Assembly (NCBI GenBank): GCA_958299035.1
Contig: CATQJL010000112.1
Coordinates: 1,720,123 to 1,784,122 of the forward strand
Length of the DNA stretch: 64,000 nucleotides
DNA from: Cylicocyclus nassatus
Lineage: Eukaryota; Nematoda; Chromadorea; Rhabditida; Strongylidae
Reading direction: 5' to 3'
Part shown: positions 1 to 10,118 of the stretch, in pieces
Layout: every line of letters starts with the position of its first letter
Position numbering within the stretch: the stretch's first letter is position 1
Notes under the pieces: model-generated
Databases searched by the model: none
Told to the model about the DNA's origin: nothing
What the model saw: the letters and a program-made list of their open reading frames with translations, nothing else
Translations under genes and position numbers: made by a program

Positions 1-658
1 TAGTACGGATATCCTGGTGAATATAGCATTCCCTAAATTACAGAAATAGCTGCAGTGGATTTGCTAACATCTACTTCACCTTCGTCTTCTCGATTCTATA
101 ACTGCAATCTGCTATCTCAACACCGTCATTGAGGTACTTCTCTGAAAATGTGAATAATACTTACGATCACTTTCCAAAAAAATCAGTACCTTTTGATATA
201 AATCTATATTCGCCAATAAATCCTTTGGAGGAAGCCCCAGCATGCCGGATTTGCAGCAACATGTGTTCGTCTCTGCAAAACTTTTCAGTTCACATAATCA
301 TCCAAGATTGCTTAGGAAAGCAAACATTCCCAGAAGCGATAAGAAAAGCACACCAAGCTCACCTCGAATAAAAAGTTCTCCCTGAGGCGATTTCATGCCC
401 GCAAAAAGTAAAACTCGGTTCTTCGTCAGGATCAACAAGGCCATCGGGAGAGCTATCATAGATGCGCAACGACGACGAGCAACTGTAAACAAATCATTTT
501 GTTCTCCCCTTTCGCTTCTGTGAACTTACTAACAACAGTCAAATTTTCACAAATTAAACCTTTGACATGTCAGAAAAAATCTTCAGATTATGTCAAAATC
601 TGAAAATTTTTCAAATCTCTATGCATTAGAGGAAAAAGTGCTTCTTATAGTTTCCACC
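1..658. other. Intergenic, nothing recognised
   Basis: AT-rich sequence with no splice-bounded open frame that I could connect into a gene. The short open frames on both strands overlap one another and carry no motif. The stretch may be flank or decayed repeat. Confidence 0.4.
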
Positions 659-790
659 GAGGATTACGGTGGAAACTTTAAGAAGGGTAGTGAGCCATTA
701 AGGGCCCTATTTAGCCCCATAAAACAAACCAAACGAACAAACCTGAAAATTCTTATACTAGACTAATTTACAACCAAATATGAGGTATAA
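659..790. repeat. Direct partial copy of the mariner-like MITE interior
   Basis: This block starts with GATTACGGTGGAAACTT and runs through a tract reading ATGAGGT. It is repeated in the same orientation at about 1066-1196, differing by scattered substitutions and small indels. The second copy lies inside the palindromic MITE at 919-1580. The first is therefore probably a truncated sister copy lying just upstream. Confidence 0.6.
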
Positions 791-918
791 TACAACATGC
801 TCTTTGTTACGTATTTCAAGAAAAATTTGATAAAACATTTAAACAGCAATTTGAAACAAACATTCGAATTTTAAAAATCGAGATTCATACCTACTCGTAG
901 AGACATCCGACCATTATA

Positions 919-1580
919 CGGGGGTCCCAAAATTATGTATACCCTGTGATCGTTAATATCTCTTTTCTCAGGATCTTTACCCTACTTCCAGGCACCATTT
1001 GTGAAGCTGGCCCAAACTTAGATTTACAGTACGGAGCGAATCACCCAACGCTCTTCATCACTGTAGGATTACGGTGGAAACTTCAAGAAGGGTTGTAAGC
1101 CATTAATGGCCCTATTCAGCCTCATAAAACAAACCAAACAACCTGAAAACTCTTATACTAGGCTAATTCGAGCCGATACAACCAAATATGAGGTTTGCTT
1201 TACTGCAATTCTTCTTCATAGGTTAAGCCAAGTAGACAGCAAAAGTTGTTTTAAAATGCTCCCTAAAATCGTGATTACACTATCTGAAGAGCTTTGCAGG
1301 CTCTAAAAAGTTGAGTAATGAAACCAGGGCGCGTGAATACCTTGCTACACCGCTTTCCAGATTTTTTGGAAGCTTTCTTTGAAACTAATATACTATGAGC
1401 TGTAAGCTGAAAGTTCTTATCGTAATCCTAAAGTAATAAAGAGTGACTGGTGATTTGCTCCATATTGTAAATCTAAGTTGAACCTCGCTCTATAAATCGT
1501 ACCTGAAGGTAGGCAAAAGACTTCTTGGGAAAAGAGATATTAACGACCAAACAGTGTATACATACTTTTGGGACACCTTG
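919..1580. mobile_element. Palindromic mariner-like MITE, family M1, copy 1
   Basis: The two ends are long inverted repeats. The left end reads GGTCCCAAAATTATGTATAC and the right end, reversed, reads GGTGTCCCAAAAGTATGTAT. Both continue into GTCGTTAATATCTCTTTTC-like sequence and, further in, into ATTTACAGTA/TACTGTAAAT-like segments and a GATTACGGT box. TA dinucleotides sit near both termini, as expected for Tc1/mariner insertions. There is no transposase frame, so it is non-autonomous. Two further diverged copies lie at 6961-7622 and 35304-36013. Confidence 0.7.
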
Positions 1581-3458
1581 TAGTAAAAAGAGTAGGTGAT
1601 GAAATCAAGGCTGAACATTAATTTAGATAACAGCAGAAGTTTCAGCAATTTTGAGCAATTCGAAAATCATTTGTGGGTATTTTCTTGATAAGCTTGTACC
1701 GTTGCCATATAACAACAAAAAATTGACTCAAGCACCCGCGGAAAGCGCATGATTTATTCTATCTATTATATTTTGTACCGAATCAGAAGATTTCATGGGA
1801 ACTGGAAAAAGTAAAGGAATTTCAAAATTCTGTGCAATAAGCATCAGCGTAATAAACACCTACTGCAATTAATTTGAGTTATTTTTTATTGTTAATTTCC
1901 TGACGCAGTTCTCGAGTTCAGCACTATTATACAATCGGCCGCTGCAGAGCTCTTCGTGTAGTATATTTTTGGTCGACTCGCCCTTGTTAGCTATCTATTC
2001 AGCAAGGCGCAAATCAAATCGCATCAGCTGAAATATGATTCGCTGAGTTTGGATCTGTCATACTTTTTATGTTGCTGCGTGCGATATGCCTTACGATGGT
2101 GAAGACTTTGTGAAAACCCCTAGTTCTTAGCTAGCAAGTAGTCAATAACAAAGTTGTTGATAGGTGACAGTTGCATGAGCAGCGTGAAGTTTTGCAATAG
2201 CGCATCATCATGATGTGTTTACGGATCGAGTGAGAGGTACGAGGTGACGGCTTGAAGCTAGGAGAAGTAAAGAGCTCAAAGTAGCCTAAACACGAGTCAG
2301 GGAGATGTGACAAGTGTCACAAATCTCGTCGACCCATTACCAATTGGCAGATCCACGCATTAAAAGAACAAAATGCCTTTCACATATTGGGAAGACATAC
2401 AGCTTCAGCATATGAGCCACTAATTCAACGTCTCCTCAGCACAAAACAGTCGTTGCTTGTCCACTCGAGACCCTAATTCTATGCTAGAGCACTACTCCGC
2501 TATTTTGTTCACTCAAACCCTGGCTACTTCACACCCTTCCATTAAGCCGAATCTCCACTAAGTGCCAGCGCTGATTGAATTCTCAAAAACAAGGCGCCAC
2601 ACACAATTGATGTCCACAATTTCCTTTTCAAGAGGTGCTCCTGGGCACATAGCGCCGTTAAAGACGAGGACATAGCAGCATAACAACTTATTCCATCTAC
2701 ATGGTCGTGGGAACATAGGATTTTGCCTATGGTGCCGAAATACCTGTCAAAGACAAAAAACATAAAGTACACCTAATAGAAATATTATCAAAAATTATCT
2801 AAACAATAAACATTGTGTATGTGAAGTAAAGGTTGAGAGTGATTTATTGAGGACGTATTGGATAAAACACCAGCAGCAAGAGCGTATGACTTGATTGTGC
2901 CATTGTACAGAAAGCACTTAATGACACTAATCGCAATTTAAAATGTGACTTTTTTTGAAAATCTAACCATAAAATCCTATTACTGTCCAAAACCTTCATT
3001 AGTTTATAGCGCTCAGAACTAGGGTGTGCCTCATGCCATAGTTCTGAGCGGACGATTCCAGCTGCGATTCAGCAATGCAATGATTTTTTGTACATATTTT
3101 AATTTTTATCAACATCGTGTGAATCATTACAGAAGCCATGCACCTATGCCTTCGAGAACAATGTGATGTACGCAAACAGAGTACATCTGGCAAATCGCCA
3201 AGTCGCGTAGCACCGAATGCCTGGTATGCCTGGGACCTTGGACCCAACTGAAAGCTTGGCATATGGATTCCACAGAAAGTTTAGGACCTACCGGCCAAAA
3301 AGCTTGAGACTGTTACATTTCGAAACATATTGGGCGAATCCTTCTAAACGAGCCATAATTCAAAAGCTTACTCAACACCAAAGCATTTGACATTGAGCTG
3401 TGCTATAGCTCCAAAGCTACTCTATGACTCTAGAGTAAAGTTGCCCATATCCACATAA
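1581..3458. other. No confident gene; one open minus-strand segment
   Basis: I see no recognisable gene here. On the minus strand an acceptor-like TTTGACAG is followed by about 65 open codons (about 2747 down to 2545) ending in a stop. Its entry phase would fit the CUB exon at 4503-4732, but the residues do not look like the rest of a CUB domain, so I do not join them. Near 3007-3055 an 11-bp inverted repeat (CGCTCAGAACT) forms a small hairpin. Confidence 0.3.
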
Positions 3459-4076
3459 CAGTGCGGTCCCAGGATTTCGGACCGGGGGGGGGGGGGGAAC
3501 GGGGCGACAAAAAAAGTGGCGTTAGCCACGCACTCCAAAAAATTTTTTGGCATGCTTCCCAAAATTTTTCTGGGCCCATGACCCCAAAATATTAGGGAAA
3601 AAGAGGCATAGCGGCAGCCACGTCTCCGAAAGAAATCTTTTACAAAGCTAATTTGAATTTTTAAAAAATTAATTTAATTAGATAAAAGTATAAACAAGTC
3701 TTGGACATTTTTATAATCCATATAAGCAGGGCTCGGCACGAGGTGGCTTACAAGCAAGCTGGATATCGTTTTTGGGACGAAAAGCAAAGGGGGTTTCGTT
3801 TTTGTGACCGAAGAGACACGGAAAATTGGCGACGGCGACCTTTTTTTTTAGCCGACGTTTCGTTTTTTGGGGGACTTTGGGAAATTTTTCAGGTTTTTAG
3901 AGGAAATTTGGTTGAGGGTCAAAGGGGACTTCGTAAAAATTCCCAAAAGTCAAGGGGGACTTCGTTTTTTCCATTTTCATCTAGCCACCTCGTGCCGAGC
4001 CCTGCATATAAGTAACTTTCAAAAATTTCGCAACCCATTCTCGCCCCTCCCCCCCCCCCCTCTCGGACCGACACTG
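3459..4076. mobile_element. hAT-type non-autonomous element, family A, copy 1
   Basis: Terminal sequences are CAGTGCGGTCCCAGGATTTC on the left and GGACCGACACTG on the right, so the ends are inverted repeats of the CAGTGGCG(G/T)(A/T)CC type. The flanking octamers CCACATAA and CCACATAG match at seven of eight bases, as expected for a hAT 8-bp target duplication. G or C homopolymers sit just inside the termini. There is no transposase. The element is split by a second hAT-type element at 3727-4004. Confidence 0.8.
3727..4004. mobile_element. hAT-type MITE, family B, nested in family A
   Basis: A 278-bp element bounded by the perfect 20-bp inverted repeat CAGGGCTCGGCACGAGGTGG and flanked by a perfect 8-bp duplication, CATATAAG, at 3719-3726 and 4005-4012. 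The interior has repeated GACTTCGT-like phrases and no coding sequence. It inserted into the family A element at 3459-4076, so it is the younger of the two. Other copies are at 23155-23998 (intact ends), 34888-35205 (truncated) and 58430-58606 (remnant). Confidence 0.92.
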
Positions 4077-4502
4077 CCACATAGAATTGCAGAGTTTGAC
4101 AGAAAAATCACACGCTGAAATCAGCCCACGTGCAGAGCTTTTCAAGTTCCCACGGCTTATTTGCTTTGAAACAAAAAGCTCTAATGCTACCAAAACGCAA
4201 CATGTCGAGGCAATTGATTCGTTGCATTTGTAAGCTCTCTACATGATTGGTAGAATTGTAGAGGAAGAGCAGCTAATTTACTTGCAAAAAATAGCGATAA
4301 AGTGAGTCTTAGAATGACGAAAGGAGATGAGTATCGTCATAAAAAGGAGCAAGGATATGAATCAAGTTGAAGTAGAAAAAAGAAAATTTATAGAAAATCA
4401 GATAAGCGTTGCCAGATCTTCTCCCACTTCATGAAAAATATAGCACCCTTGAGAATGAGCGTTCAAAAACCTCTTCAGAGCACTAAGCTCGCAGTGACTC
4501 AC

Positions 4503-4732
4503 GTCGGATTGCGCATAGGCAGTGAGAACGTGCTGAAGGTGATCTGCACCAGCCAGCCTGGCGGGGCTCGGAAGTGGTAGAAGAGACAGTCGATGTCCTC
4601 GAGGTTGGCCGGGTAGTTCGGCGAGTAGAAGCGGCCAGTGCTGTTGAAGAGCACGCACGGGCAGTAGGGAATGGCCAGCACGCGCAGCAGCTCAGCCGTC
4701 AGCACCAGCAGAACAGTCCGGTACGCTGGCAT
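4503..4732 (-). CDS. CUB-domain protein, signal-peptide and first CUB exon (partial)
   Basis: The minus-strand frame starts at ATG (4732) and opens with a hydrophobic leader (MPAYRTVLLVLTAELLRVLA), a good signal peptide. It is followed by Cys-rich sequence with GRFYSPNYPANL, then a second Cys and APPGWLVQITFSTFSL. This is the N-terminal half of a CUB domain (C...G...SPNYP...C...I.AP.G..V.I.F..F.L). The exon ends at a strong donor, CCGAC|GTGAGT, leaving two bases of a codon. It is GC-rich with non-random codon use, unlike its surroundings. The rest of the domain must lie downstream on the minus strand (below 4497), where transposons separate the exons; I could not find them with confidence. 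CUB proteins are extracellular and often developmental or proteolytic partners. Confidence 0.75.
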
Positions 4733-6358
4733 CTTCCATCTCAGTCCGTTGCCGAGCAGAAAGTCCCGATGTTGTTCTTCGTTGGTAGAGTGTTGGGAGC
4801 TGTGGAGGATCGTTATAACATGCTAATCGAGACCACGCCCACTTCGACTGCTCCTCCGAGGGCAACGCTGCATCAAAATCCATTTAGTAGCTGATTTATG
4901 ACTGGGCGTAACCGCTAGTATCGCCAAAACACAGCATCGAAGACAAAGCCGCTTCATAACCGAAGTCACGCAAAGGCAGCGGATGGCAGGTAGCGAGCCC
5001 GCTATGGGGACCAGTTCAAGCGCGTTGTTACTTAAGTTGGCCGAGACGTCTCGCTCAACTTCTCAATAAAAAACCCTTTTGAGTCTCTGTTCATATGAAA
5101 ACAGCGTAGACCAGGTGAATTAGGGTAATTCGGCGTAACTATAAGCCAAGACGAGAAACAAATTACGCAACTTGATGAAACTTTTACAATATAGAATCTG
5201 TTACCTCTTTGACTTTCGGGAGTCCATTTCTCAAACCAGTTCGATTTTCTCAGATCATTTTGGGATCAATTCACTGCTTCTAGAGAGAAGAGGGCTCTTG
5301 ACCCAGAGGTGAGCGTTTATTCTTTGGGCCTTAGTATCTTTTATGACTATCAGCCGTATTCTGATTATTTTAGAAGAAGATGCAAATTTATTTCACGACA
5401 TTTTTTACCGGGGGGTGTTCACTAGCCAACACGCGCGGAAGCGAGCGCTTCGCAACATGCGTAGTGAAAAGCCCACCTGAATAGGTGCCAGACTTCCGCT
5501 TAGCCACTTAGTTGCTTCATGATTGGTCAGTTCACTGATTTGACCATTTATGAAGCGGCTTGACAAATCATGAAGCGGCAAAACGGCTGAGTGAGTAAGT
5601 GTAATACCTGCCTTACCGCAAAAACGGGATTTCTTGCGACCCGCTTCAAATTTACTGCAAAACATAGCATAATTTAAATCATGCTTATATTTTCTGATAA
5701 TGAGAGAAAGACTATAGCGAGATCTATGGAACAACATCACTGTAGCTATCTTTCGTCACCAACAAAGCTAGAAATGGTGCAGAAAACGCTGATCACTGGA
5801 AGACAGCACAGATTTGAATGAGATTGTGCTAAAATTCTCTCGAGCGTCCTAGAAACAACTATATACAAGAAGATGGTACTCCCTCAAAAATGAAAGAAAT
5901 TCACAGTTTTACAAATGCAATCAAAGCATTTGAAATCATAATTGCCTATTGTTTAGGGCGATTTAAGAAACTACAGACTTTACAATGCGCGATCTGTTTG
6001 GGATGTACATCCAAAAAGTATAGCACTGCTTTTTATTCTGCCAACGTTCTGCAGACACTTAGGGATTTCAAGCAGCGAATCAATGTGTCACTCTGTAGTT
6101 AAGCCTCGAATATGAATTCGAGGGCTCAGCGCGAAAGCTGCGAGCGAATTCATCAACGATTTTGCGAGAGCATCCGATGGAAAGCAGAGTACTTCAGCGC
6201 TCGCATTATGCGACACATGCAGTCGCTTTTTTTTAACCAAGGGGTGATGTCTTAGAACAGTGCCGATAACGAGACTCGGATGTGAGAAAAAGTGCCACGG
6301 CGCCATTCACACTATTGTTGTAAAGATTCTTTGTGCTGACCCAGATCTACATCGCAAA
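4733..6358. other. Intergenic; no gene recognised
   Basis: No motif-bearing frame was found. A segment near 5500-5600 carries GATTGGTCAGTTCACTG, close to a phrase in the fold-back element at 42011-42199 (TATTGGTCGGTTCACTG), so part of this stretch may be a decayed member of that family. Confidence 0.35.
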
Positions 6359-6360
6359 AC

Positions 6361-6368
6361 TATAAAAG
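6361..6368 (+). promoter_or_regulatory. TATA box upstream of the His-rich peptide gene
   Basis: TATAAAAG lies 41 bp upstream of the ATG of the predicted secreted peptide gene at 6409. Spacing and sequence fit a core promoter with a very short 5' leader. This is a sequence match only. Confidence 0.45.
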
Positions 6369-6408
6369 TTTTCATTACCTGGCCAAGCAGGACTCTAACT
6401 TCTGTATC

Positions 6409-8140
6409 ATGTTTCGCGTCTTGTTCGCAATAATCACCTTCTGGCTGCTTGGCAACTCTGCAGGTTTGATCTTCAAAACATACATCACATCATTATTTTC
6501 AAGCCCAACCATTCAAAAACTCAAAACATCAAACATAGAGTCTCATTATTTTTGATAGCTCCCACTCACAATGGAAGTGCTCAAAACTAAGAGCTTGAAG
6601 AGCTTTGAAAATCTCTGGAGTCTGCAAAAAAAGACTGATGAGTGAGTGTCCGTCGCTGTGCATTACTCTGCCTGCACTTCATCAACTCAAATCTGACCGA
6701 CAAAGATGTTTGAAAGGTGCATGATGTATTGCAGATATCTTGTACATCACAGCTGCGTGCTGTTCTGTCAAACCTAAATTATTAATTTTCTCTTCTCTCC
6801 AAGCGAAAATGAAGGCGATGCTTTAAGCTCTTCAACCAAAAGCTTTGAAAAATGCGTTGATGAGTGACAAGCAGAACTAAAGCAGCCAGAAACTTCACCA
6901 ATGGCTGAGAATGGAAAATGTCCAAACTTACGCATATCTTCAGCTTTCACTTTTCCATATATAGTGTGCCCCAAAAAATGTGCCTACTGTTTGATTGGTG
7001 ATAACTTCTTGCGATAAAAGCCCTTCGAGAGGCCTTAGGTAGATACCATTTTGTAGTGCTGGCTTGAACTTAGACGGTATGGAGGAAATTGCGTTCTCTC
7101 TTTATTACTGTAAGATTACGGTACGAACTCTGAGAAGTGTTTCGCGTCATTGAGAGTAATATTTTATCCCTAAGAAAGGATCAAAGGGGCTGACAACTTT
7201 TACAGCTAGATTAATCACAGTTGTTGGTTTCAAGTATGAAACTCACACTTCACCTTAACACTTCCCTCATAAGTTATGCCAAATATACCGTAAGAACCGA
7301 CTTCTGATATTTGTCAAAAATCTGATTACGCCATTCAAAAAGCTCTGCGAACGTCTGTGCAAAAAGTTATGTGGTGAAATCAGCATGCATAAAAACCTCG
7401 TTACAGGCTTTTATTTCTTTTTTTGAAAAATTTTTCGAACGGCCCAACTCAAAGCGGTGCCACCTGCCAACTCTTACAGTAAACCACAGTAGTAAAGAGA
7501 TATTGGTATCGCTCCATACTGTAAATGTGAGTTTAAGCTGCTATACTGAATGGAACTTGAAGGTTTTTGGAAGATTGACAAGAGAGTTATCAACAACTAA
7601 AAGTAGGTACAGTCTGCTCCAATCCTAACCAGGCCAAAATCGGCATGGCGGGAGTCCGCGCCGCAAGGGTTTCGCGCCACATCTGCGGCTAGCTAGTCTG
7701 CTCTCTCCTCGATCTCTTCACTCTCTGCGACAGCGCGCGTATGCAGCGCAATCCCCTAGCGCTGCGAGCGCGCAAATTCAGCCGGCGGTTCGGTCTGATC
7801 CCGATTGGGGCAGACTGTATATACAGTTTCTAAGACTTCATGAATTTTACCTAGATGCTGCCTAGGAGCCTGAATAGGAAAGGAAACTAGGCGATTCTTC
7901 AATGTATAAGCAGCTACTTTGATCATTTTATCGAGTTGTGAATTGATCATTCCAATTGCCGTACCACTGAAGAAACCCATACTAGTCATCAAGGTACAAA
8001 TGATTGCAAACGATCCAATAACTGATTTTTCAGGACATGATGTCCATGACACCGGTCATGGTCATCCAATGCCTCACTTCGGTCATCCAAAGTTCAGGTA
8101 TCTGAAGCATCATCTCAAGGGTCCTCTGCACCACCTCTAG
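6409..8140 (+). CDS. Secreted histidine-rich peptide, two exons (6409-6463, 8034-8140)
   Basis: Exon 1 (55 nt) encodes an 18-residue signal peptide, MFRVLFAIITFWLLGNSA, and ends GCAG|GTTTGA with one base over. Exon 2 follows a near-perfect nematode acceptor, CTGATTTTTCAG, restores the frame exactly (G+GA), and runs 107 nt to TAG. The product is 53 residues. The mature 35 residues contain ten His, with repeated GH pairs near the start, HPK in the middle and two HH pairs near the end, plus Lys/Arg. The size, leader and composition suggest an exported metal-binding or antimicrobial-type peptide, but no family is recognised and the function is inference. The 1.57-kb intron holds a mariner-like MITE (6961-7622). 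Exon 2 is also open on the other strand, an effect of complementary CAT/ATG codons; the better splice signals are on the plus strand. Confidence 0.6.
6961..7622. mobile_element. Palindromic mariner-like MITE, family M1, copy 2
   Basis: The left end GTGCCCCAAAAAATGTGCC, followed by TTTGATTGGTGATAACTTC, is mirrored on the right by a diverged arm with GAGAGTTATCAACAACT and AGTAGGTACAGT. The interior holds the family GATTACGGTA box and arms with TTACAGTA/TACTGTAAAT. It is more diverged than the copies at 919-1580 and 35304-36013, so it is older. It sits in the intron of the His-rich peptide gene. Confidence 0.6.
7640..7810. other. GC-rich island in the intron
   Basis: About 170 bp of sequence much richer in G+C and CGCG-type words than its surroundings. 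A minus-strand frame is open through it (about 98 codons, 8052 down to 7756) but has no motif. It may be a repeat end or a small unassigned exon (minus strand, after TTTCCTATTCAG at about 7870). I cannot decide. Confidence 0.25.
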
Positions 8141-8197
8141 CCATTCAAGTGACCAGATGAAAAGTCGAGCGTCCGATTCAATAAATATCTCGCTTAC

Positions 8198-8521
8198 CAA
8201 AGTTTTCGCTTGTACTCTACTACAATTTTTCTTCATGTGGGAAAACGAGATCTCTGCGACTTTTGGCCAGTATACAATCGCAATGCCAATTATCAAAACC
8301 TTAAAACACCTCGATACCGCATCACACGGCACAAACACGGATTAGTGAGCCACACATTGATTAGAAAATATTTCACGCTTGTCATGAATATGGACACAAC
8401 CCCCTGCCCTTCTAGTAAAATTAACGACTCACCGATTGAAGACGGGCAGCCTTTTTGCGAGAAACAACTCATGCAGTCATCAGCAGGGCACAACATGACA
8501 CCAACAACACACACCGCAAAA
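8198..8521 (-). CDS. Possible Cys-rich secreted peptide, two exons (8433-8521, 8198-8253)
   Basis: On the minus strand an acceptor GCTTTTAG opens a frame beginning FAVCVVGVMLCPADDCMSC with further Cys (FSQKGC). It ends at ATCG|GTGAGT with one base over. A second exon after AAGTCGCAG continues in phase with ISFSHMKKNCSRVQ and ends at CTTTG|GTAAGC. The first part looks like the end of a signal peptide followed by a Cys-rich mature peptide. No starting Met exon was found, and the C-terminal exon would have to lie antisense to the His-rich peptide. Treat as tentative. Confidence 0.28.
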
Positions 8522-8962
8522 CTAAAAGCTATACTGTCACTCCGTCAAGCAAATAAATAGGAAAATGTATTTTCTAGTTCAAATTTCAGACTTTAAGTCG
8601 GTCTTGATGTAGATTTTCGACGCAAGCATCGAGAAACGTCTGAGATGAGTTCAAGACCAACAAGAAAAGAAATTGCAAAAAGTCAGAAACTTCATATCTT
8701 CATATCTGCACCGGCACAAATGCACAGATTACGATTATCACATGAAAACAATACAGAACAGCAGCTTAGGTTTTTGGCCTCATTTCAGGAATGGCGGTGA
8801 TAGTTGAGGTTAAAAATGACAACCATCGACTCATATTGTGTGAATGTGAAAGTACGAGTAGAACAGAGTTGGACAAAAGAAAAGAGGTTTGATTTAAGTG
8901 GAGAACAATTAGAAATTCTCACATGAGATGTAGAAACCCAAAATGAACCGTAGCTTATGTGT

Positions 8963-9114
8963 CTATCCGCAACCCCCGCAACCGCCGCATGACCCGCAAC
9001 CGCCGCAGCCTCCGCATGCACCGCACGCGCCGCACGCGCCACATGCACCACAGGCTGCCGCATCAACAGCGCTTGGACCGCACATGGCCGCCATTAATGG
9101 AGTCAGTTCGAGCC
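8963..9114 (-). CDS. Gly/Cys repeat exon (CGA/CGG triplets), terminal exon
   Basis: After an acceptor GTAAATTTCAG at 9115-9125 (minus) a 152-nt exon is open to TAG. It reads LELTPLMAAMCGPSAVDAAA and then an uninterrupted run of ten Cys-Gly-Ala or Cys-Gly-Gly/Ser triplets, with Cys every third residue. Small Gly/Cys-repeat secreted proteins of this style occur in nematodes, but I name no family. The upstream leader exon was not found; a Helitron-like element (9133-9865) begins only about 20 bp upstream of the exon and may have separated them. The plus strand of the same DNA reads as a Pro/His repeat (QPPQPPH, HAPHAP), so strand choice rests on the acceptor and stop. Confidence 0.45.
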
Positions 9115-9132
9115 CTGAAATTTACACAAAAA

Positions 9133-9865
9133 TCTTATATATAAAGCTGAATGTCTGTATGTATGTATGTATGTATGTCTGTATGTCTGTGTGTACGTAT
9201 GTTCCGAATAGAAAATTCCATTTCTGAACCGATCCGGACCAAACTTGGCACACATACACTTCGGGCCCCGGCGGGTGTCATAGGCTACTTTTCGTCATCG
9301 ATCGATATCGATTTTATCGATTTTTATCGATTTTTTTACTGAGTTCACCTACGGGGCTAGGAGTTGGCACAGGGGGGGGGGGGGGAAGTGAGCATGGGGA
9401 TTCCGAATACAATATTAGTTTTCAGAATTATCGGTTACTTTTATTGATTTTATCGATTTTTTGTAAATTTTGACATGCGAGGCTGGGATTTTGCACAGGG
9501 GGGTGATCGAGCATGGGGATTCCGAATACAATATTGGTTTTCAGGATTATCGATTACTTTTATCGATTTTATCGATTTTTTGCAAAGTTTGAGCTACGGG
9601 GCTGGGAGTTGGCACAGGGGGGTAATCGAGCATGGGGATTCCGAATACAATATTGGTTTTCAGGATTATCGATTACTTTTATCGATTTTATCGATTTTTT
9701 GCAAAGTTTGAGCTAGGGGGCTGGGAGTTGGCACAGGGGGGTAATCGAGCATGCTGATCATCCCCAAGGGGGAAACGAAAAGTGGACTGTGACACCCGCC
9801 GGGACCCGAAGTGTATGTGTGCCAAGTTTGGTCCGGATACGGCGGAGCCGGGTAAGCCAGCTAGT
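9133..9865. mobile_element. Helitron-like-ended foldback element, family H, copy 1
   Basis: Starts TCTTATATATAAAGCTGAAT followed by a TGTC/TGTA microsatellite and ends GGGTAAGCCAGCTAGT. That gives 5' TC and 3' CTAGT termini with a small GC hairpin (CGGCGGAGCCG) just inside the 3' end. The element lies between A and T, as Helitrons do. Inside are tandem units of roughly 120 bp (GGGGATTCCGAATACAATAT... TATCGATTTTATCGAT). The subterminal GGACCAAACTTGGCACACAT block reappears inverted near the 3' end. No Rep/helicase frame is present. This copy lacks most of the right-hand repeat units found in the copies at 30598 and 48189. Confidence 0.7.
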
Positions 9866-10118
9866 TATTCATAAAACCACGACAGCCCTGTGATTGCTTT
9901 CAAAAAAAAATAGAAGTACACACCTTCAGTCTCCCGAGACTGCAACATGCGATTCGACGGTATTTGGCTGCCGTAACCGCATGCCAGGGTTAGTGGCCAC
10001 TTGTGAGCTTGATGACCTATTGCTGTAGTATCATTGCGAGAACGAATCTATAAATGAGACACTCCAGAAGCATAGTAGCGGGTTTTCCAACAAAAAAAGA
10101 ACAGTTTGTATTTATGTT

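Noticed and set aside
2557..2747. Second exon of the CUB gene
   Set aside because: Phase and acceptor would fit, but the residues show no CUB features and the intervening half domain would be missing.
8030..8338. 102-codon minus-strand frame across the His-rich exon
   Set aside because: It is the mirror of CAT-rich codons; its Met-rich content (HWMTMTGVMDIMS) is what reversed His codons produce, and the plus strand has the better acceptor.
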